From: Linnemannia hyalina
Taxonomy: Eukaryota; Mortierellomycota; Mortierellomycetes; Mortierellales; Mortierellaceae
Assembly: GCA_019671135.1 (NCBI GenBank)
Contig: JAHRHY010000003.1
Location: 124,001 to 188,000 of the forward strand
Direction of reading: 5' to 3'
DNA length: 64,000 nt
Shown here: positions 21,801 through 35,038 of the stretch, piece by piece
Layout: each line of letters begins with the position of its first letter
Numbering within the stretch: the stretch's first letter is position 1
Translations under genes and position numbers: made by a program
The notes under the pieces: model-generated
Seen by the model: only the letters and a program-made list of their open reading frames with translations
What the model was told of the DNA's origin: nothing
Database searches by the model: none

Positions 21801-23921
21801 CCTTTACATTGCTCGATGATGCCTACCTTGGAGAAGGTGTCGTGACGAAGCAGCGTTGTCCAGAAAAAAGAAACAAACGAAGAGAGGTTGACCGAAGGGT
21901 GAGAGGCCATTGCATATAACAGTTGTAGGAATCTAATTGTACGTGAGTTGGGTTGAAGTGAGTATTGTCGATATTGGAATTTAACGTGGTTCAATACGAC
22001 AATAACAGGTGTCAATCTTACTTTGTCAGTTCCTTTGGCACGCGAGCGTTTCGCTTGGCGCACAGTTGTTGCTCCCCGAGGTTAACGGTGGCCTATAGAA
22101 CATGAAGTTGAATTCCGGGGATGCGTTAATTTCCAGTCCAGACAGTATGTAGCGATAATCTTACATGTGTGATAGCTCTCCTGACCTGCACCATCTTCTG
22201 GAGAAACAAGTACGAGTCACCCTGTAAGGCTTGGTTCGAATGTGTCAGGTACGCCTTGGAGATGAGATCGATTCCGCCGTCGTCCAGCAATGGCCAGATC
22301 ATCTTTTCGCGTTCATGCTCTGACAAATTCCTGCTCGACAGGACATCATAGCACTCTGCACCGGCCTAATTGATGCGAAAGATTTGTGTGTGAGTATCGT
22401 TGCAGCTCGTCTTTGTTCAAGGGGATAGATTCTACACAAGTATATGTACACGATGCTAATTACTAAGCGGATTTTCTCAGAAGGCGACAAGGTAGCTTGA
22501 CAGATCAAAGGGACTACAGAGGTGGAGGAAACAGACCTATGAGTATAGAAAAATTTAGTTAGAGATGGCGCTTTATCCAATAAATAATGTCATCACAGGC
22601 AGGTAGCGAGCTGACAGCGGGATGACACATACGAACTAATAACCCAGTCCAATGTGGCCGACAGCGTCCTCAAAGCGGCGACGGCGATTTTTTCGTCCGC
22701 AGGTGTTTTGGCCTATGAATAGGCAAAGAGAAGAACGTTAGTAAAAACGACAAGCTATTATTTGGTGAGGAGAGAGCTGGACAACTTTACGAATATACAT
22801 ACTTCCGTCTGACATCTAGGTAAGAGCTCCTGGAGTAGAACAGAAAGCCGATTCAGCCAGCCATCGTTGCCTTGTTCGCCCACCATGAGGGTCACTTCGT
22901 CTTTGTGTCCTTTGACGCCGTCAGGGTAGTGCTCACGGAGGATCGCCTCACTTGACATAATGACCAGCAATCCTGCCCTCAGATCCTTCTTTCTTAGTCC
23001 AGCAACGGGGTCGTCGTAGATGCACACGTCTTCACAAAGCGACCTCAAAATGAACAACGACATCTCCCTGGTTGTCTCCTATAAAAGTCCGAAAGAGTTC
23101 GTCATAGTTAGTTCAATTGCCAGATTTGCTGTGCCATATTGAATTCATGATCACGAGGTAGCTTACGTCTTTGTAGAACATCTGTCTCAGGAACACATCC
23201 ATATCGTCCCAAGTACCGGGCCACTCGCGCTTTACTACCTCCACGAACAAGCTGGCCACTTTCTCCTTGATGAATGGCCTCTCCGTCATTAACGGTAGTA
23301 TCCCCTACAAAGTGTTGATCGACAAAAGCAAAATTAATACGCGAAGACATGTCGCCTGGGTCATAACGTCAACATAGAAGGTCATTCTAATGATCGCAAT
23401 CGAGTACCTCTGAGGCTAGGGCCATAACGTTCATTCGTATCTGTCCTTTGAGTTCGGGGGTGAGGCTCGCATCGGACCATTTGTAGCGCGCTGTATTTTC
23501 CATGAGTGAAAGTCCAAAGTGCCTGACGATATCGGGTTGTTGGTTGTCCTTGTGAGCAAGGTAGTAGCCGTAGAGGGGTCCTGCTGGGTCGCGCTTCAGA
23601 GTCTCGCAGTACTATTACAACAATGAACCGTGTGTGCACACGGTGAATGTAGGTTTTGGACGTGTTAGTTTATAAAATAGTGAAGGTTCTCTTATTGTCC
23701 GTGTAATGTCTTGTCGTACATACCTCCTGTGCTTGTTGACGCGCGTTATTAGTTGTTGCCGCATTGTTAATGGTCTCCAAGGCAGAGAGGAGATTCCTCA
23801 AGACTAAACATTGCGTTGAGAACAGGAGTCTAGTTAGCCGAATGTGTTTTCACTGCGTTGACATGATGGAGCAGACGACGTATTGTGTGGCAAAGCGCCA
23901 AGGCATACCTGATTCGTCCAT
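18825..23921 (-). CDS. msn5: Exportin-5 / Msn5 family karyopherin
   Basis: Seventeen exons, minus strand: 23921-23909, 23803-23724, 23611-23408, 23304-23167, 23078-22803, 22712-22633, 22536-22464, 22365-22165, 22092-22022, 21932-21827, 21736-21454, 21360-21248, 21154-21101, 21004-20909, 20819-19248, 19156-19073 and 18983-18825. The joined frame is 1200 aa, matching exportin-5 (~1200). Diagnostic N-terminal sequence is YCETLKRDPAGPLYGYYLAH and MTERPFIKEKVASLFVEVVK followed by REWPGTWDDMD, the importin-beta-type HEAT region that binds Ran-GTP. The long 3' exon (LFKSVEYPVSSKGYLEVREL onward) is the C-terminal HEAT array. Family members export phosphoproteins, tRNA or double-stranded RNA hairpins from the nucleus; which applies here is unknown. 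The last intron was placed at GAG|GTATTG ... AATAG|GCA to keep phase. Gene is divergent from the XMAP215 gene. Confidence 0.93.
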
Positions 23922-25610
23922 GGTGGAATGGGAAGGAGTGTAAAGAGTCGTACTGTCCTAAAAATAAGGACTGTGCACATATTTTTTTTCTGATCACCTC
24001 CATTCTCTGTCCATTGCTCTCTCGTCTTTATTCTTTTCTGCTCCCTATAGCACTCTCCCTTTCTTTGTATACCGCAGTTGTCTCCACCTGGGTATCCATT
24101 CGAGTTGCAAGTGGTGAAGGAGGGTTGTTGCCCAAGTTTTTTCCCCCCTTCCATGGCGACCGTTTTTTGTGTTTTTTCGTTCATGTCAGCTTGGGTGGGG
24201 ATCGACCTTTTGTTCGGTCGTCAATTTTCTTAAGGGTGAACTCTTCTCTTCATTTTTCTCCTTCAAAACCCTTTTCGGATCGTGGCATCAAATATCTTCG
24301 TTTTTCAAGTTGTGTCGACCCTTTCTTACTCGTTGAAGCTCTTCGCAGTGAAGATATGAGTGGAGGGTTGGGGGTTGCACGTTTACCTCGTCCTTATTAT
24401 TTTAAGTTGACTGCAGCGGATACAGCCTTTTTCATGTTGTTTTTTTTGGCCATTTGGACATCCTTTTTTGTTTCGTGTATGATGATGGCACACTAGGATA
24501 TTGTGTTTTCCAAGAACAAGACCCAATTGAGTGCTTGGCCCAATCGTTGTGTTGTGGGAGGATATAAGATATTCACAAACGAATTGAGTGCTATGCTCAG
24601 TTGTAGTATGGAGGAAAGATAGATATATTTTATGATAACAAGAGTGAAATCATGGAGTGAAGGAAAACAGCAAAGAGTCAATGTTCATCTCCTCTTGTCA
24701 CGGCTACAGCATTACAGGGCAAGAGAGACGGTCCATGGCTGTACCTTGGTTGAATTGATATTGATCCATGGCGAGAAAAAAAAATGGACGAACGATATCA
24801 TCATGAGTAGGACCCTCTTCTTTTTCGAACGCGCCGCGATAATCAACCTTTGTACACACCCGGCTTCGCCAGGCGAGCGGATCGTGTGTCAGCGAGACGG
24901 CTTGTAAGGAAAAGGAGTGCAAGAGCGTAAAAATAAAAAAAAGGTGCGAAATCTATCGCCGCCGCCACACATTCCACGTTGGCGTTGGTGGCGCTCTGTG
25001 GGGTTCTTGAACATTTGGCAGAACAAACGTATGACGAGAGCGGAGAGAGATCTCATTTATGTCGTGAACGGGAAGGAAAAGAAAGGGGGAGGAAACAGTC
25101 GCGGGATCTTTTTTGTCACCTGTGCGGTCGGCATTCTGGGTGGATTGAATCGCCTACTCACTTCCACTGATGAGTCGTACGAGTGGTTCGTCCCCTCTTT
25201 TTGTGAGAAGAGACAACAATAACAGTAAAACGACTTGTCGCTGAGCCAAGGCACTTCAAGGGTGCAAGTCGTGTTGAAGAGAAGCTAAAAAATAATGTCT
25301 TGAGGTGCATAAAGTGAGCTCTCTTGTCTCTGGTCTCCGTTCAACTCCACTTTAGCGAAATTGATTTTTTTTTCTTCTATTTTCCTTTCAATCATCTTTC
25401 TCTCTTCACTCTTTCCACTTTTCCCTTATTCCCGCCTCACCCACCTTCTAATTCCTCTCTCACTCACTCTTACCAGCTCACTCTTTCACACCCGGCTCAG
25501 CTCACGACTTCTGTTCACCCCCACCCCCACCATTGCTGTACCACCCCCCCTCACATCCACACACAACCTCACTAAACCACAACTCACATCACACGAGGCT
25601 TTGATTAACC
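23922..25610. other. Intergenic region between divergent exportin and XMAP215 genes
   Basis: 1.69 kb with no firmly supported gene. A 46-codon plus-strand frame at 24356-24496 encodes a short basic start and one membrane-like helix (FFMLFFLAIWTSFFVSC); it could be a small protein but has no other support. 25360-25600 is a strong T/C-rich tract grading into CACCCCCACC and ACACAACC, a typical promoter/5' leader for the XMAP215 gene. Confidence 0.45.
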
Positions 25611-28600
25611 ATGGACGAGTACGGATCCGCTCCAGAGGAAAACTTCACCGCGATCCCCGTCCAAGAGAGACTCGACCACAAGGTAACAATCATCCCACCC
25701 GTTGTTCAACACGGCAATAAAATGGACATGTTCCCTTTTTTGTATGCCTTGTTCCTTGTTCCAACAAAGACTAAAAACCAATTTTGCTTTATTTATTGGT
25801 CCATGCAACACAAACCCCAATATAGAACTGGAAAGCACGCGTCTCAGCATACGAGGAACTGGCAAAGCTTTTCAGGACAAGTGTCGAAGACTCTGACTTT
25901 AGGCGCTATGAAGGCTCGCTAAAAAAGATCGCTCTCGACTCGAATGCAGTTGCCCAGGAGTCAGGATTAACAACTCTCATTCAGTTTGTGGAGAATGCAC
26001 CAGATCCCAACAGGTAGGAAGAGCTTACACGTCCAATTTGCTTGGAGGCGTCTGGTCATGCAAGGCGACAAGAAGAAAAGGACACCGTTCAGAAGAGAAA
26101 TGATGAAACTCATTACAAAAACAACGTTACCTTTTTTTATGCATCGTTTTTTGTAGGACAAAGAACGTTGTTGTCCCCGCAGTTGTCGAAAAATGCCTCT
26201 CCTCCACACGAGCAGGAACCAAAGCTAAAGCACTGGAGCTTATTCTCTTATATGTCGAAGTCGACTCGGCAGACCCGGTGATTGTATGCAGCCCTTTCTC
26301 GTAGCTGAAACTGCCATAACTAGCCTCAGACATCGCTTTGGGAGTACCCGAACACATGACAAACTAACAAGCACGGCTTGTCCTTTAACGATTCAATAGG
26401 AGGATGTGCTACCAGGACTGGACGCCAAGTTGCCCAAGCTAGTAGCCACTACAACCAATGTCCTGACGAACATTGTCCGGTACGACCATCCCTTCGTTGC
26501 GACGTATTGAATCAGGAGTAATTCTCACTCTCCTTATGCTAATCTTTCACCGTTTCTCTTCGCTTTATCGTCGTGACCTTAGCACTTTTGGTATCAAGAA
26601 CCTCAATGTCAAGCCCTTGGTGAAAAAGCTGCCACCACTTTTCGGACATTCGGACAAGAATGTCAGAGCAGAGGCTAACGCCATGACGATAGAGTTGTAC
26701 CGGTGGCTCGGAAAGGCCATCATGCCATCACTCGAGGATCTGAAGCCAGTTCAGCAAAAAGAATTGACAGAGGCATTCGAGAAGCTACCTGACGAACGAC
26801 CAGCCCCACAGCGATACCTCCGATCACAACAAGCAGAAATGGCAGCAGCCGCAGCCGCAGCAGAGGCAGGAGAAGGAGGTGGGGACGATGCCGAAGCAGA
26901 GGATGAGGAGATGGCTGAGGTTGATGCTCTGGATCTCTTTGATCCCGTTGATGTCAACGCCAAGATGGAGAAAAACTTTTATGAGTTACTGGCGTCTAAG
27001 AAATGGCAGGAGAGGAAGGAGGCTTTGGATGCTCTTTTGGTCCTTTGTAAATCTCCAAAGATCCTCGACAGCCATTACTCCGAGCTGGTGGGCGCCCTTG
27101 GCAAGGTAAGGACTTCTTTTTCTTCTTACCTAGGCATCTAGTTGAGACCATTTCTGACATAAGGTTTCTCGTACTCACTGCGATACTACAATTTCACAAT
27201 TCTGTTTTTAGCGCATGGCTGATACCAACATCAATATTGTCATCGTGGCGGCCAATTGCTTGGAAGGTCTTGCTCGTGGATTGCGGGACAGCTTCAACAA
27301 GTACAAGCCTTCTGCTGCGGGATTGATCATGGATCGACTCAAGGAGCGTAAAGTTACTGTCGTGGAGGCACTCGCAGGAGCTCTAAACGCCATGTACAGC
27401 ACAGTAAGGTCAACGTTGATTCTGAGACACACTTGCGCTCGATTTTATTCTTAGCTCAGTAATGCCATTGCTAATGCGTTAACCGGTCCACTTTGTAGAT
27501 ATCATATGCCGAACTACTGGAGGACACAGCTGCGAATGTGGTACACAAGAACCCGCAAATTAGAGCAGAGGTCATCAAATTGCAGATCCATCGGCTGAAG
27601 GAAATCAAGATTGCGCCTTCCAAAGTGGAAATCAAAACTGCTTGTGAGATGCTGATCAAGGCCATCGACGATAGTGATGCTACCGTCCGTGAGGCGACGG
27701 CAGAGGCTCTTGGTACCCTTATGAAGTGCTGTGGCGAGAAACCGCTACTGGTTTACACGGAGAAACTGGACGCTGTCAAGACAGGCAAGGTCAAGGAATA
27801 CTTTGACAAGGCTGTAGTCAAGGCAAAGGCTGCCCCTGTGGTTGCCCCTCCCAAACCCGCTCCAAAGGTCGTGGCAGCCGCCAAATCAGCCCCCAAGGTA
27901 TAATTTATTTATTTTTTTTAGCTGTGCGACGGATCAAGACGCATCATTGTGCTCAATTAATTACTAACATTCTTCTTTGTCTTCGTGAACCTCATAGAAA
28001 GCGGCACCAGCAGCGAAGGAGGCCGAGGCACCAGCGGCCGCCCCAGCAAAGAAGCCTCTAGGAAAGGCACCAGCGTTGTCGTCCGCCAAGAAACCAGTCA
28101 CTAAAGCCCCAGCCGCTGCCGCATCAACCGCCAGCGCAGCAACTAAGAAGGTCGCACCTGTCGCGGGAGGAGGAGCAAAGAAGGAAGAGGAGCCACTGCG
28201 ATACAAGTTCTTGAGTGAAACAGCAGAAGAGCAAGCAGCCGACTTTTTGTCACCTGAGCTGATCGCCGAGTTTGGAGATTCGAGCTGGAAGGTGCGTCTG
28301 GAGGCCATGGAGAAACTGCACGAACTTGTTGACAGCAACCCAGGATTTGAGGCAGAACTGATTACACGTGTTCTCGCCAAGAAGCCAGGTTGGAAGGAGA
28401 GCAATTTCCAGGTTACAACCAAACTCTATGGCATTCTCCAGCTTCAATCGCAGAAGCTCCCCTCTTTTTCCAAGGCGTGCGCTGCCTTGACAATTCCAGG
28501 TGCGCCTCATATGGATATGTATGCGCGATAAACATTATAACAAACACGCGTCATTGCAGGAACTAACTGGCATTTCGCTCTTTTATATTTCCTCATAATA

Positions 28601-31600
28601 GCCATGATTGACAAGATGGGAGACATCAAGTTGAAGAAGGCAGCCGGAGACTGTTTGACAGCGTATGCGGAGGCGCTCTCGCTCCAGTTCGTCCTCAGCC
28701 AATCATACGACCCTCTGAAGAAATTGAAGGCACCCAAGGCTCTCGCCGATTCGCTGGCTTGGATTAACCAACAACTGGAGGACTTTGGCATTGCTGGTCT
28801 CGCTATCCGTGAGCTAATCGATTTTTTGAAGTTTGCGTTGGGAAGCGCAAACGCGGCGGTCCGTACCAACGCCGTCAGTGTTCTTGGGATCCTGAGGCGT
28901 TTCATTGGACCAAGTACAGTTGTCGGTGATTAAGATACATAAGTCAAATGATACATTGGCGATGGGAGTAAATTAGCTGACAATTCCCGGTTTACCATTA
29001 TACATCACTTAGGCATTCGGTCGTTCGTGGAGGACTGCAACTCGGCGCTGTTGGCGGCTATTGACACAGAATTTGCCAAGGTGGCCGACATGGAACCACC
29101 ACAGGTGTCCAAGGGAGCAGCGGAGGAGAGCGCCGGCAGTACTGCCGCGGTCGAGGAACTCTTCCCAAAAGTGGATGTCAGCAATCAGTTCACAACACCA
29201 CTACTGGAGGAGTGTGGTGACGCCAACTGGAAGGTGCGCAAGGAGGGTCTGGAGAAGGTTGCTGCCATTATTGACGCCAACAAACGCATTAAGCCTAACC
29301 TTGGTGGACTTCCAGGAGCATTGAAGCTGAGGCTCGCCGACAGCAACAAGAACCTGCAGATTTTGACGATGGAGATATGTGCCAACCTCGCCGTGGCCAT
29401 GGGCAAGCCTTTTGACAAGTACGCCAGAATCCTGTGCTCCAACGTCGCCAGCTGTCTCACGGATCAGAAAGACAATGTCAGGAACGCATCGATTGCTGCG
29501 TTGGATGCGTTTGCTACACAGTCGGGCTTGGACTCGCTCGTGTCGTCTCTGGCAGTTTCTCTTGTCACCAACTCGCCTACCTTGCGTAAGGATCTCTTGG
29601 TCTGGTTAACTTCGTTCTGCAACGGAGCCAAGGAACGTGATGTCACGCTCCCAGACTTGTCACCTCTGACTCCACCTGTTCTGCAGTGCTTGCAGGACCG
29701 TAGTGTTGACGTTCGCAAGGCTGGCCAGAACTTCCTGCCGATTTTGATGGCTAGTGTCGGATATGATGCTATCGTGTCCAAATGCAGCGACCTCAAGGGT
29801 GCCGCCAAGTCGGCGATCATGCCCATGCTCGAGGCTGCCAAGCCTGCCCCCCCACCCCGCCCTCCATCCGCAGCGGGAGCTGCCAAGGCACCCCCACCCG
29901 AGAGAGGTGCATTGAGCAGTTTGCCTAGTCTGGCGCGCCCGGGAGCGAAACCTGGCGCACGCCCTGCCACTGCCCTACCCGGCGCCCCATCTAAGATCGG
30001 CACCGCAAAGCCGGCAGCAAGCACTCTCCCCACCATGCCTGGACCACCTAGAGAGCAGCAATCATCTCCCATTCCTACCTTGCCCTCGCTTCCTTCGTTG
30101 CCAGGACCCGGACAGCCCTCGGGGCTCATGGCACCACGGTCGCGACTGACGCTCAAGAAACCAGGCCAGGGCATCCCTCAGCCTATGGACTCGGGTATTC
30201 CAGGAGCCCCAGCACCACGTGTGTCGCGACTTCAGGACATGCCCCCAGAGTTCGACGAATTTTCAGTTCCTCCTCCCAGCAACGGCATAGGTATGGGTAT
30301 GGGCATGCAACAACGTTCGTTCGATCCTATGGATGGCGTTGTCCAGACCTCGCAGCCTTTGAACGGATCCCGACCTATGGGTGGTGGTAACATGGGAGGC
30401 ATGGGCAACATGGGAGGCGGCCAGCCGATGGGCAACAGCAGCATAATCCAGTCTTTGCCGACGATCGTTGTCCCTCCATCTGCTCAAATCAAGCGGCTCT
30501 CGGTGTCAGGGGGCGACAGGAGAGGCGAGGCAGCTATGGACTACCTTGTGACCCAGATCACAAGCGACGACGCATCACAGAGTATCGACGCGTTGAAGCA
30601 GCTGGAGAAGGCGCTTCATGGACCTCTGGACCCTATCATCCCTCACATCAACGACCTCGTCAACGCCCACACGCTGCAAATTCGTCTTGCCTACACTGGA
30701 CTCGAGCAGAGAAACAACTCCACGACGCGTGTGTGCAAGCATTTGGTGAACTCGCTCGTAAGCATCTTCTCCAACAAGCAGCTAGCGAGCAAGGTTCAGT
30801 CAGACCCACTCTACAACCTGCTTCACGAATTGGCTAGTCGGCTCCTGGACAAGAACCTGGACAGGGTGGAGAGTGGCCAACAACTTGCCAAGGCTCTGAA
30901 TGTTACGATGGTCAAGGTACTCGAGAACAGTAACCGCAACGCCACCTTCAGCGCTCTGCTGTTGATCTTGGTTCGTTGTGCTCAACCGCTTCGGTCGATG
31001 GAAGATTCCGCCCAGCAGGCCAAGTTTGGTGATCTCATTATGAAGTGCATCTGGAAGCTGACCAAGACGATTAAGGAGTGCGTCGCAGCCGGAACCTTAA
31101 AGCCCAACGAGCTCCTCGCGGACATGAACGACTTTTTGGTCTCGATCTCACCTCCCGACTGGAAGAGACGTGCCCAGGAAGGTGTGCCTCTGGGAGATAT
31201 GCCGTTGAGGACTGTCAAGACCGTCTTGGTCGAGTTGTCTTCGGGAATGGGTGATGAGGTGTTCAACCATCTGGATCTGATTCAGGACCCGACGAAGTCT
31301 GCTATCCATCAATACTTGGTGCATATGACTGGATCCAAGAAGCGCCCCATTACTCAGCTCAGCAACCCTTCGCCTCAACCACTTGCTGCCAATGATCGGA
31401 TGTCGACCATCGGAGCCATGACCAATCAGAACCTGAGCGCCCACAACATGCACCAGCAACAGCAGCAACAGTCGCCCCTGCAGCAGTTCAGGTCATCACC
31501 CCAATCGCCACAATTCCAGCAACAGCAACAACACCAGCAACAGCAACAACAACAACAGCAACAGTTCCAACAGCAGCAGTTTCAACAGCAACAGTTCCAA

Positions 31601-33130
31601 CAACAACAGCAACAGCAACAACAACAGCAACAGTTCCAACAGCAACAGCAGTCGTTGTCGCCAATGTCATCCCACCAGTCAGCGTTCGGAAACCAGGTCC
31701 AGATGCAACAAGGACCTTCGACTGGGTTCGGTATGCAACCTCCGCAAGCTCAAGGTGATTTCGGTGGCGCAGGCCTTAACTCCCATCGCATGAGCATGGC
31801 CATGGCTCCACCACCCACGCCAGGGCTTGGCGGTGGCGCCAAAGGCCTTGGTGAGAACAAGAGCGCCGAGGACCTTTCAGTCGGCAAGTCCGAAACAGAG
31901 ATGAACAGTCGGCTCACTCAAATCTTTACCAAGATCGGAACCAGAGAGGAGACTAAGCAGGCACGCGCATTCACATATTAACTGCATTTTGCGATGCCGC
32001 TATTACAGTGTTTAATGTTTTCATTGATGACTAACACTTAGTTCCTTGTTTTGTTTTGTTTGTGTCTTCTAGGGTATTATTGATCTGTACCAGTTCCAAA
32101 AGATGCACCCCAACATGGAACCCAAGGTTAATGCGCAATTGGCAAAGACAGGAACGTTCTTCCAGAGTTATATCCGTCGTGGACTTGCCAACCTGGATGC
32201 AGAAGCCAATGCAGCCAGTTCTGGTGGCTCAACGGCCAGCTCGATCAGTGGCCTAAGCGGATTCACCGGAAGCTCTGCTTCACCTACAGTGAGGGCACGT
32301 GAGATTGTGGATGCAGCTGCCAGGAAGCGGGAGAGCGTGATGTCGATGGCCAGCAGTGAGAGCAGCGGAGTGGCAGATCCTTCCGAGTCATACAAGGATC
32401 GCCTGGCGCGTTTGCAGCAGATGTTTGGATACAAATCGGTAAGAACTGTTAAAACGGGATGTTTTTGCCAATGGCTTTGCAAATAGGTCAGCAAATCGCA
32501 AGGAACATTTTTCTGACATGGCTCATTTCGGTTTTGTTTGCATTGGTTTTGTAGGAGTCAAAGACACCGTCACCAGTGAATGACCACCACGATACATTGA
32601 GCAGGGCAATGGATGGCCGTAACAGCCCCAGTCTGAGTCTTCGTCAGCAGCAGGAACTGGACTACCAGCAACACCAATTGCAGCAACAGCAAATTTTGGC
32701 CCAGCACAGTCGATCTCGGCCGTCGTCCGTCTATCAAACAAATTTGACGCCATCGAGCACAACACCAACAGCGACCTCCCCTTATCAATCTCACTTTAAT
32801 CTTCATCCCGAGGGGAACAACGGATACTCGTCGCCTCTCAATGGAGGGGGAGTAGGCGGTGGAGGTTCGTCAATGTCGATGGGGGGCATGTCACCCTCGA
32901 CGTCAGCACCGCCACCCTCGTTGCAGTCGCTGCAGGAGTCGATGGCAGCCAAGGAGAGGGCACAGACGGTGGCATTGATGAAGGAGAGACTTGCGCGGAT
33001 GAAGACTCAGACACTGACGTCTTCACAGTTGGCGCTACAGCAGTTCCATCAGCAGCAGGCATCGGGACCTGAGCAAGGACAGGGCAATAATGGCAACGGC
33101 CATGGAGGATCAGGCAACCAGTACTTTTAA
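25611..33130 (+). CDS. stu2: XMAP215/ch-TOG/Stu2 microtubule polymerase with five TOG domains
   Basis: Twelve exons: 25611-25682, 25826-26013, 26157-26283, 26400-26479, 26583-27105, 27212-27403, 27499-27897, 27998-28499, 28602-28913, 29013-31960, 32073-32438 and 32555-33130; 2094 aa. TOG1 spans ~20-230 (NWKARVSAYEELAKLFR), TOG2 ~270-500 (KKWQERKEALDALLVLC), TOG3 ~590-820 (DSSWKVRLEAMEKLHEL), TOG4 ~850-1080 (DANWKVRKEGLEKVAAI), and a TOG5-like array ~1300-1560 after a G/M/P-rich linker. Next come a long glutamine-rich tract (~1610-1690) and the conserved C-terminal block (IFTKIGTREETKQ, FFQSYIRRGL). TOG domains bind tubulin and the protein speeds plus-end growth. Yeast homologues have two TOGs; this one follows the animal/plant plan. 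The intron after exon 10 appears to use a GC donor (AAGCAG|GCACGC), since no GT fits the conserved K-Q|G-I junction. Confidence 0.93.
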
Positions 33131-33563
33131 ACAATCTACACTTGTAACAACACTACCATCACCTAAAGAATACGGACTGCAATAAAAGCGAATGAACTCG
33201 TAACCATTTTCACGAAGTATGGCGATCAAGGTGGGGTGCGAACGGGGAAAGGTAGGGGTGCTTGTTGCAGGATGGATGGAGGGTGAGGGAAAGGAACAGA
33301 GGTGCAAGGGAACCCAAAAAAGAAGGTTTATGTGAGAAGAAAGTTAAGAGTACAAAGGGGAAGTACAAAGGGGAAGTACAAAGGGAGCATCGACCTGTGT
33401 GAGTTTTTACGACTAGTCAGTGTGCTGTTTTTTTGTGCATTGTCCTTTTCTTCTTTTTCTTCGTTCATTTTCCTTCTCTCTCTTTCTTTTTCACACACTC
33501 CAGCTCTATCACATCTCCACCGCCCTCATCCCCAAAGCTACTGGCGACCTATCTCTAATAAGG
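33131..33563. promoter_or_regulatory. Promoter region of the SET-MYND gene
   Basis: 433 bases between two plus-strand genes. It contains three 13-base tandem repeats with AGGGG cores (33349-33387) and, after them, a T/C-rich tract (33425-33500) typical of a fungal core promoter. Confidence 0.5.
33349..33387 (+). repeat. Three tandem 13-base units with STRE-like AGGGG cores
   Basis: Units AGTACAAAGGGGA, AGTACAAAGGGGA and AGTACAAAGGGAG lie head to tail. The first two contain AGGGG, the core of the fungal stress-response element; the third has one change. They sit ~180 bases upstream of the SET-MYND start codon. Confidence 0.8.
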
Positions 33564-35005
33564 ATGATTCTCAAGACGCCACCCAACTCGTCTGTCTGTA
33601 TTGGGAGTAACCAGGCTGGCGAGTCAGTTTCTGCTGTCGGTCAGGAGAATACCACCGCTGTACGCGCTAGGAAACTCACGTCGACAGGGGCGGGAAGTGA
33701 CGAGATTGACGAACAGCAGGACCATAATCAAGGTGGAGATATCTCGCTCAACTCCTACGATGCTACTGCTGCTGCTGCTGCTGCTGCTGACTATGGAAGG
33801 CAGCGACCTACGGCTCTGGACCAAGAGAATTCGAACAAGTCAACGACGACGGCAGTTCGAGCGTCCGGCAGTATTCACGAACACAGTTCTCATATCGGCA
33901 ACGACAGTATTAGCAACGGCCAGGCCGAGGGACAGAAGCAGGCCGCCGCATTCTCGACATCAAGCACACAAGTCAACGACAACAACGACAATAACAACAA
34001 CAACGATAAGGGTTTAGGTCGTCGTGAGGTGAGGAGGATCGGGCGATTGTCGACCCCTGACCGTGGGAGAATTATGGTGGCCTGGTCCATGATTCCCAGG
34101 GGCACATTCTTGTACCGCTTAGCTGCTCAAGCCACTGTCTGTGATACTGATAATCGGACTCGACGGTGTGCTTCTTGTCTCAAGCAGATTGGTTCCCACG
34201 ACCACGACATGGCGGTCGTGAAAGAGGAGAAGGTGGAGGTGGCAAGGAAGGTGAGCGGCGGTGGTCATGGGTGTGAGGGGTGTGGAGAGATTTGGTATTG
34301 TGATCACGCCTGTGCGGATCGGGATTGGGAGGTCTTGCATGCTGCCGAGTGTCGGTTCCTCAAGGCCCTCTACCAAGGCGTTCCTTCTACCACCACCACC
34401 TCCTCCTCTTCCAACGATAACACCAACACCGACGAGGACGAAGTAGCATGGATGACATCAGTTGGAAACCCGCACCGCGAAGCCATCACCCGATTCTCCC
34501 AACAAGGATTCGAACCCTACACCCAAGACTACTGCCGAATCCTCATCCGGATCCTCACCCATCGATTCCACGAATTCACAGACCCTCCTCTCTCGATTCA
34601 ACTCGGTGTTACTCTTACCGACCCACCCTACTTGGAGTCTGCAGATCCGGACCAGTCGAAGGGACCGTTACCGTATTCGGTTGTTGACGATCTAGTGATG
34701 AACAAGGAGAGTTTTTCGAGGGAGAAGGTTGAGGGGGAGTTTCGGGATGTGGTGCGGATCCTGGATGCGTTTCAGAGTCACCTTGAGGCTTCTTACCTGC
34801 CGCGGATGGACCGACGTCATCGTCAGCATAAAGGAACAAAGGCGATGACAGAAGGATCTGGGAAGGCGCTAAAGCCGCCACGGAGACTTTTGGAGACAGA
34901 ATTGATGAACCTGGTCATGAGGGAGGAATGCAACTCCTTTGGAATGTACGAGTACCCTTCCTTCCCCCTTACTCCTCCTCCGACCACTTCCACTTCCACC
35001 ACCAC

Positions 35006-35038
<33 letters not shown>

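Noticed and set aside
23885..24496. 203-codon plus-strand frame upstream of the exportin gene
   Set aside because: It begins inside the exportin gene's first intron and has no domain; only its last 46 codons look faintly membrane-like.
29464..30174. Minus-strand Gly/Ala/Pro-rich frame within the XMAP215 gene
   Set aside because: Antisense to TOG4 and the P/G-rich linker.
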